From the NCBI GenBank assembly GCA_001796865.1, contig MGNQ01000014.1, forward strand, positions 36,052-45,210: a DNA stretch of 9,159 nucleotides. The letters run 5' to 3'. Below the pieces are notes generated by a model. The model made no database searches, was not told the origin of the DNA, and was given only the letters and a program-made list of their open reading frames with translations. Made by a program: the position numbers and the translations under genes. The first letter of the stretch is position 1. Each line of letters begins with the position of its first letter. This document shows, piece after piece, positions 6,408 to 9,159 of the stretch. This DNA is from Chloroflexi bacterium RBG_16_56_11. Its GTDB lineage: Bacteria; Chloroflexota; Dehalococcoidia; Dehalococcoidales; RBG-16-60-22.

Positions 6408-8990
6408 ATGATTCCCGTCCGATTGAAAATGCGTAATTTCATGTGCTACCGCGATGATGTCCCGCCGCTGGACTTCACCGGCATCCACCTCGCCTGCATC
6501 TGCGGGGACAACGGCAACGGAAAAACAGCCATCATCGACGCCATGACGTGGGCTCTCTGGGGTAAAGCGCGGGCTGGCAGTGATGACGATCTCATTCACG
6601 CCACGCAGTCGGAGATGGAGGTAGAGTTCGACTTCACTGTCAGCCAGCAACTCTATCGCATCATCCGCAAGCGTTCCCGCCCCAAAAAGAGGACCGGCCC
6701 CGGCCAGAGTAGCCTCGACCTCCTGGTTGCCGGCACTGATGGTTTTAAGGTGGTTACCGGCAACAGCATCGCCCAGACCGAAAGCAAGATAATAGACGTC
6801 CTGCACATGGACTATGACACGTTCATCAATTCCGCCTATCTACGCCAGGGACACGCTGACGAGTTCACCCGGCAGCCCCCCTCCCGCCGTAAGGAAGTAC
6901 TCGGGAATATTCTCGGACTTGGCCGGTACGAGCAGTTGGAAGACAAGGCCAGAGAGCTCGCCCGCCGCCGGGAGATAGACAAAGCCCGGCTTGAGAACGC
7001 TATCCGTGAAATCGGTGAGGAAATCGGCCGGAAACCGGCCCTGGACCTGGAGCTGCAAAAAGCGCAGGCGACCCTCGCCCACCTCGACGCCGTGGCCCAA
7101 GAAAAAGAGATAGCGCTGAACAGACTCCGGCAGCAAAAGGAAGCCCTCGAAATCAAAAAGACCCACCTCGACGAATTATTATCCCAGATCGGCAATATCA
7201 ACCGGGACCTCGAAACCTGGGCTGAGCAGGCGGACCGTCATTCCAGCGTCGTGAAAAAGTATGAGGAAATCATTGTCAGGCAGGCGGAAATAGAGAGCGG
7301 TTATCAACAGCTTGAAGAGGCTAAAAAGGCACTCGATGAGTTCGACCGCCGGTTCCGGCAATCGATAGCCATGGAGAGACAAAAAGACCAGCTCGAGCGC
7401 CGGATAGAGCAAAGAAGGAACGAGCTCCTCCAGGAACACGCTGTGCTCAGGAGTAAAATAAATGAACTCGAACAAAAAATGATGCGACTGCCCGAATTCA
7501 AAGACCAGCTTAACCGGGCACAGCTTGAGGTGCGCCGGTTGCCCGAGTCCGAGGCGATGCTGGCCCGGAAAGACGAGGATATCCGGGAAATACAACGACA
7601 GGTCAGCTTCACGGAGGCGGAGATAGGCCGCCTGGAGCGTGAAATCAGCGAGTTGGCCGAAAAGTTAGACCTCCTGGAATCGCATAACGACGGCCATGAC
7701 CAGGCGAAGTGCCCGCTTTGCGAAAGAGAACTTACACCCGAAACACGCCAGCTCATTGAGTCAAAGTACAGCGGGGAAAAACAGGAATCGAGTGTCCTGT
7801 TGGAGTCGAAAAAAGCCGGGTGGGAGAAGAAACGCCTCGAGCTGGCGGCGATGCAGAAGGAAAAATCGCAGATGGAGTCGGACCTGGACCGCGAGAAGAC
7901 CCGCGTCCGCAGCCAGGAAGAGCTATTCAAAACAAAGATAAAAGAAATCGAAGCCGACGGCCTTAAAATACTTGAACTCAAAGAGTCGCTGGCAGGAATC
8001 GAAGGGATCCTGGCCGGGAAGGACTTCTTCGGTGCCGAACATGCGGCGCTGGCAAACATCGAGGCCGGTTTGAACCAGCTCGGCTACGACGCCGAAAAAC
8101 ACGAGCAGGTCCGGCAGCGCCTGACGGGACTGGAGCCTTACGAACGCCAGAAAAACAGCCTGGATGAGGCAACGAGGCTCATCGGGCCAGAAAAGGAGTC
8201 GGCGGCCCGGGCCGAAAAGGCCGCCGCGGAAACCCGCGAAAGGCTCAAGGATAGCCAGCGGAAAAAAGAGTCGCTCTCGGCCGAGCTGATAGGTCTGCCC
8301 GACGTGCGCCGGGAACTCGCGGCCAGTGAATTCGAATACCGGGAACTCACCGCGCAGCGCAGCCAGTCCCAGGAGGCGGTCGGCAGCGTCAAGGCCAGGC
8401 TCCAGCGTGTCGCCGAGATGGAAACGAAGCAGAGAGAGAAAGAGTCGGAGCTGGGCGTGGTAGCCCGTGAGGAGTCCGTTTACCGGGAACTGGCCAGGGC
8501 CTTCGGGAAGACCGGTATCCAGGCATTACTAATCGAGATGGCCCTGCCGGAGATTGAAAACGAAGCCAACAACCTGCTGGCGCGCATGACCGATAACCGG
8601 ATGCACGCCAAATTCGAGACGCAGAAAGAGACGAAGAGAGGTACCGTCCAGGAGACCCTGAACATCGCTATCGCCGATGAGCTCGGGACGCGGGACTACG
8701 AGATGTTCTCTGGCGGCGAGGCCTTCCGTATCAACTTCGCCATCCGCATCGCCCTTTCGAGACTGCTCGCCAGAAGGGCCGGGGCGCCCTTACCCACGTT
8801 GATAATCGACGAGGGGTTCGGGACACAGGACAGCGCCGCCCTGGAGAAGGTGAAGGAGGCGATAATATCCATCCAGGGAGACTTCGAGAAGATACTGGTG
8901 ATAACCCACATGGAGGAGCTGAAGGACGCTTTCCCCAACCGCATCGACGTGGTAAAGACACCACAAGGCTCGACGATTACGGTGAGTTAG
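6408..8990 (+). CDS. Rad50/SbcC-type DNA repair ATPase with zinc hook
   Basis: This is the ATPase of the Mre11-Rad50 (SbcCD) complex, which holds and processes DNA ends and hairpins with the Mre11/SbcD nuclease. The product has 860 residues. Walker A is GDNGNGKT (33-40), with Thr in place of the usual Ser. The Q-loop is LRQG (Gln147). Two coiled-coil arms run about 176-430 and 445-695, joined by the zinc hook CPLC (Cys435, Cys438). The C-terminal lobe has the ABC signature FSGGE (767-771), Walker B LIIDEGFGTQD (798-808) and the H-loop VITH (His834). The frame extends upstream to TTG 6348 and ATG 6372, but family proteins begin like MIPVRLKMRNF, so I choose 6408. No good ribosome site precedes it. 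The nuclease gene sbcD/mre11 is not in the window, and the next gene is beyond the right edge. Confidence 0.95.
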   Translation: MIPVRLKMRNFMCYRDDVPPLDFTGIHLACICGDNGNGKTAIIDAMTWALWGKARAGSDDDLIHATQSEMEVEFDFTVSQQLYRIIRKRSRPKKRTGPGQSSLDLLVAGTDGFKVVTGNSIAQTESKIIDVLHMDYDTFINSAYLRQGHADEFTRQPPSRRKEVLGNILGLGRYEQLEDKARELARRREIDKARLENAIREIGEEIGRKPALDLELQKAQATLAHLDAVAQEKEIALNRLRQQKEALEIKKTHLDELLSQIGNINRDLETWAEQADRHSSVVKKYEEIIVRQAEIESGYQQLEEAKKALDEFDRRFRQSIAMERQKDQLERRIEQRRNELLQEHAVLRSKINELEQKMMRLPEFKDQLNRAQLEVRRLPESEAMLARKDEDIREIQRQVSFTEAEIGRLEREISELAEKLDLLESHNDGHDQAKCPLCERELTPETRQLIESKYSGEKQESSVLLESKKAGWEKKRLELAAMQKEKSQMESDLDREKTRVRSQEELFKTKIKEIEADGLKILELKESLAGIEGILAGKDFFGAEHAALANIEAGLNQLGYDAEKHEQVRQRLTGLEPYERQKNSLDEATRLIGPEKESAARAEKAAAETRERLKDSQRKKESLSAELIGLPDVRRELAASEFEYRELTAQRSQSQEAVGSVKARLQRVAEMETKQREKESELGVVAREESVYRELARAFGKTGIQALLIEMALPEIENEANNLLARMTDNRMHAKFETQKETKRGTVQETLNIAIADELGTRDYEMFSGGEAFRINFAIRIALSRLLARRAGAPLPTLIIDEGFGTQDSAALEKVKEAIISIQGDFEKILVITHMEELKDAFPNRIDVVKTPQGSTITVS

Positions 8991-9021
8991 AGGGGGGTTA
9001 TTTTACCTCACCCCGCTATTT

Positions 9022-9071
9022 GTCATTGCGAGACCATCCACGACCGCAGTCGTGGAGGCGAAGCAATCCTG
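9022..9071 (+). repeat. Dispersed hairpin repeat (GTCATTGCGAG...GCGAAGCAATC type)
   Basis: The element opens with GTCATTGCGAG (9022-9032) and closes with GGCGAAGCAATCCTGA. Its outer arms ATTGC (9025-9029) and GCAAT (9063-9067) are complementary. The centre is a perfect 7-bp stem CCACGAC (9038-9044) / GTCGTGG (9049-9055) with loop CGCA. This end sequence is a familiar interspersed element of several bacterial groups; the function is unknown. It lies about 30 bases after the Rad50-like gene and could shield its mRNA 3' end. There is no U tract, so it is not a classical terminator. Confidence 0.7.
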
Positions 9072-9103
9072 ACTTATGTGATGCCGCTGAATGGTCTGAT
9101 AGA

Positions 9104-9127
9104 GCAGAAGATAGGAGTTCTGCCTAT
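9104..9127 (+). repeat. Two overlapping alternative hairpins
   Basis: GCAGAA (9104-9109) pairs with TTCTGC (9118-9123), leaving an eight-base loop. ATAGG (9111-9115) can instead pair with CCTAT (9123-9127). The two stems share bases and exclude one another. They lie upstream of the promoter at the window end, so on DNA they may be regulatory rather than RNA structures. Confidence 0.35.
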
Positions 9128-9152
9128 TGTACAGTACAGTGGACTCTATAAT
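9124..9152 (+). promoter_or_regulatory. Promoter and palindrome for a gene beyond the right edge
   Basis: A consensus TATAAT stands at 9147-9152. At 17 bases upstream the hexamer is a poor CTATTG (9124-9129), while TTGTAC (9127-9132) is better but only 14 bases away. An 11-base perfect palindrome TGTAC-A-GTACA (9128-9138) lies in the spacer region, where a repressor or activator would act. The gene served is outside the window. Confidence 0.5.
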
Positions 9153-9159
9153 CGCTTTT

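Noticed and set aside
6300..6806. Minus-strand ORF of 168 codons containing an HEITH sequence like a zinc protease motif, ending in quite protein-like residues.
   Set aside because: Most of it is the antisense of the certain Rad50-like N terminus (Walker A region). The HExxH match is chance within antisense of conserved codons. The part upstream of 6408 is too short to judge.
7304..8059. Minus-strand ORF of 251 codons opposite the coiled coil.
   Set aside because: Very Ser-rich composition is the expected antisense of Glu/Lys/Arg-rich coiled-coil codons.
8990..9015. Possible terminator after the Rad50-like gene (GGGGGG ... CCTCACCCC).
   Set aside because: The pairing is only about four bases and no T tract follows.
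1..9159. CRISPR arrays, tRNA or rRNA genes, insertion sequences, integrases and riboswitches.
   Set aside because: No spaced identical repeats, clover-leaf candidates, transposase or integrase ORFs, or recognisable riboswitch cores were seen on either strand.

Overview
The window looks like chromosome of an uncultured anaerobic bacterium, most probably Chloroflexota, class Dehalococcoidia. This rests on the general look of the Ffh, pyruvate kinase, cupin and Rad50-type proteins and on the dispersed 'GTCATTGCGAG...GCGAAGCAATC' repeat. It is recognition from memory, not a search, so the taxon is tentative. Housekeeping genes are GC-rich. Two stretches, tetR and the interval between ffh and the cupin gene, are visibly AT-richer and look accessory.

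Layout, left to right. (1) A TetR regulator and a Mef-like MFS efflux pump (tetR start 167, pump end 2091) form a translationally coupled drug-export cassette. A near-consensus sigma-A promoter precedes it, with a perfect inverted repeat lying between the -35 and -10 boxes. (2) ffh, the SRP GTPase, is on the minus strand. It meets the pump tail to tail with a 20-bp overlap of coding ends. Its promoter appears to give an almost leaderless mRNA. (3) Divergent from ffh is a nucleotidyltransferase pseudogene (3516-4023) with an in-frame TAA and a frameshift. A small basic ORF (3968-4153) overlaps its tail and may be its former partner protein. (4) A small single-domain cupin with its own promoter converges on pyk with an 11-bp overlap. 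(5) pyk, pyruvate kinase, is on the minus strand and carries the Lys signature of potassium-independent enzymes. (6) A Rad50/SbcC-type ATPase, complete with zinc hook, is divergent from pyk. (7) The last 170 bases hold a dispersed hairpin repeat, two competing hairpins, and a promoter with a palindrome pointing out of the window.

The genes do not form one pathway. They are independent units (export and resistance, membrane targeting, glycolysis, DNA end processing) joined by tight convergent junctions. I see no complete new defence or mobile system. The nearest to one is the decayed nucleotidyltransferase plus small-protein pair, which resembles an orphaned toxin-antitoxin or abortive-infection type locus.
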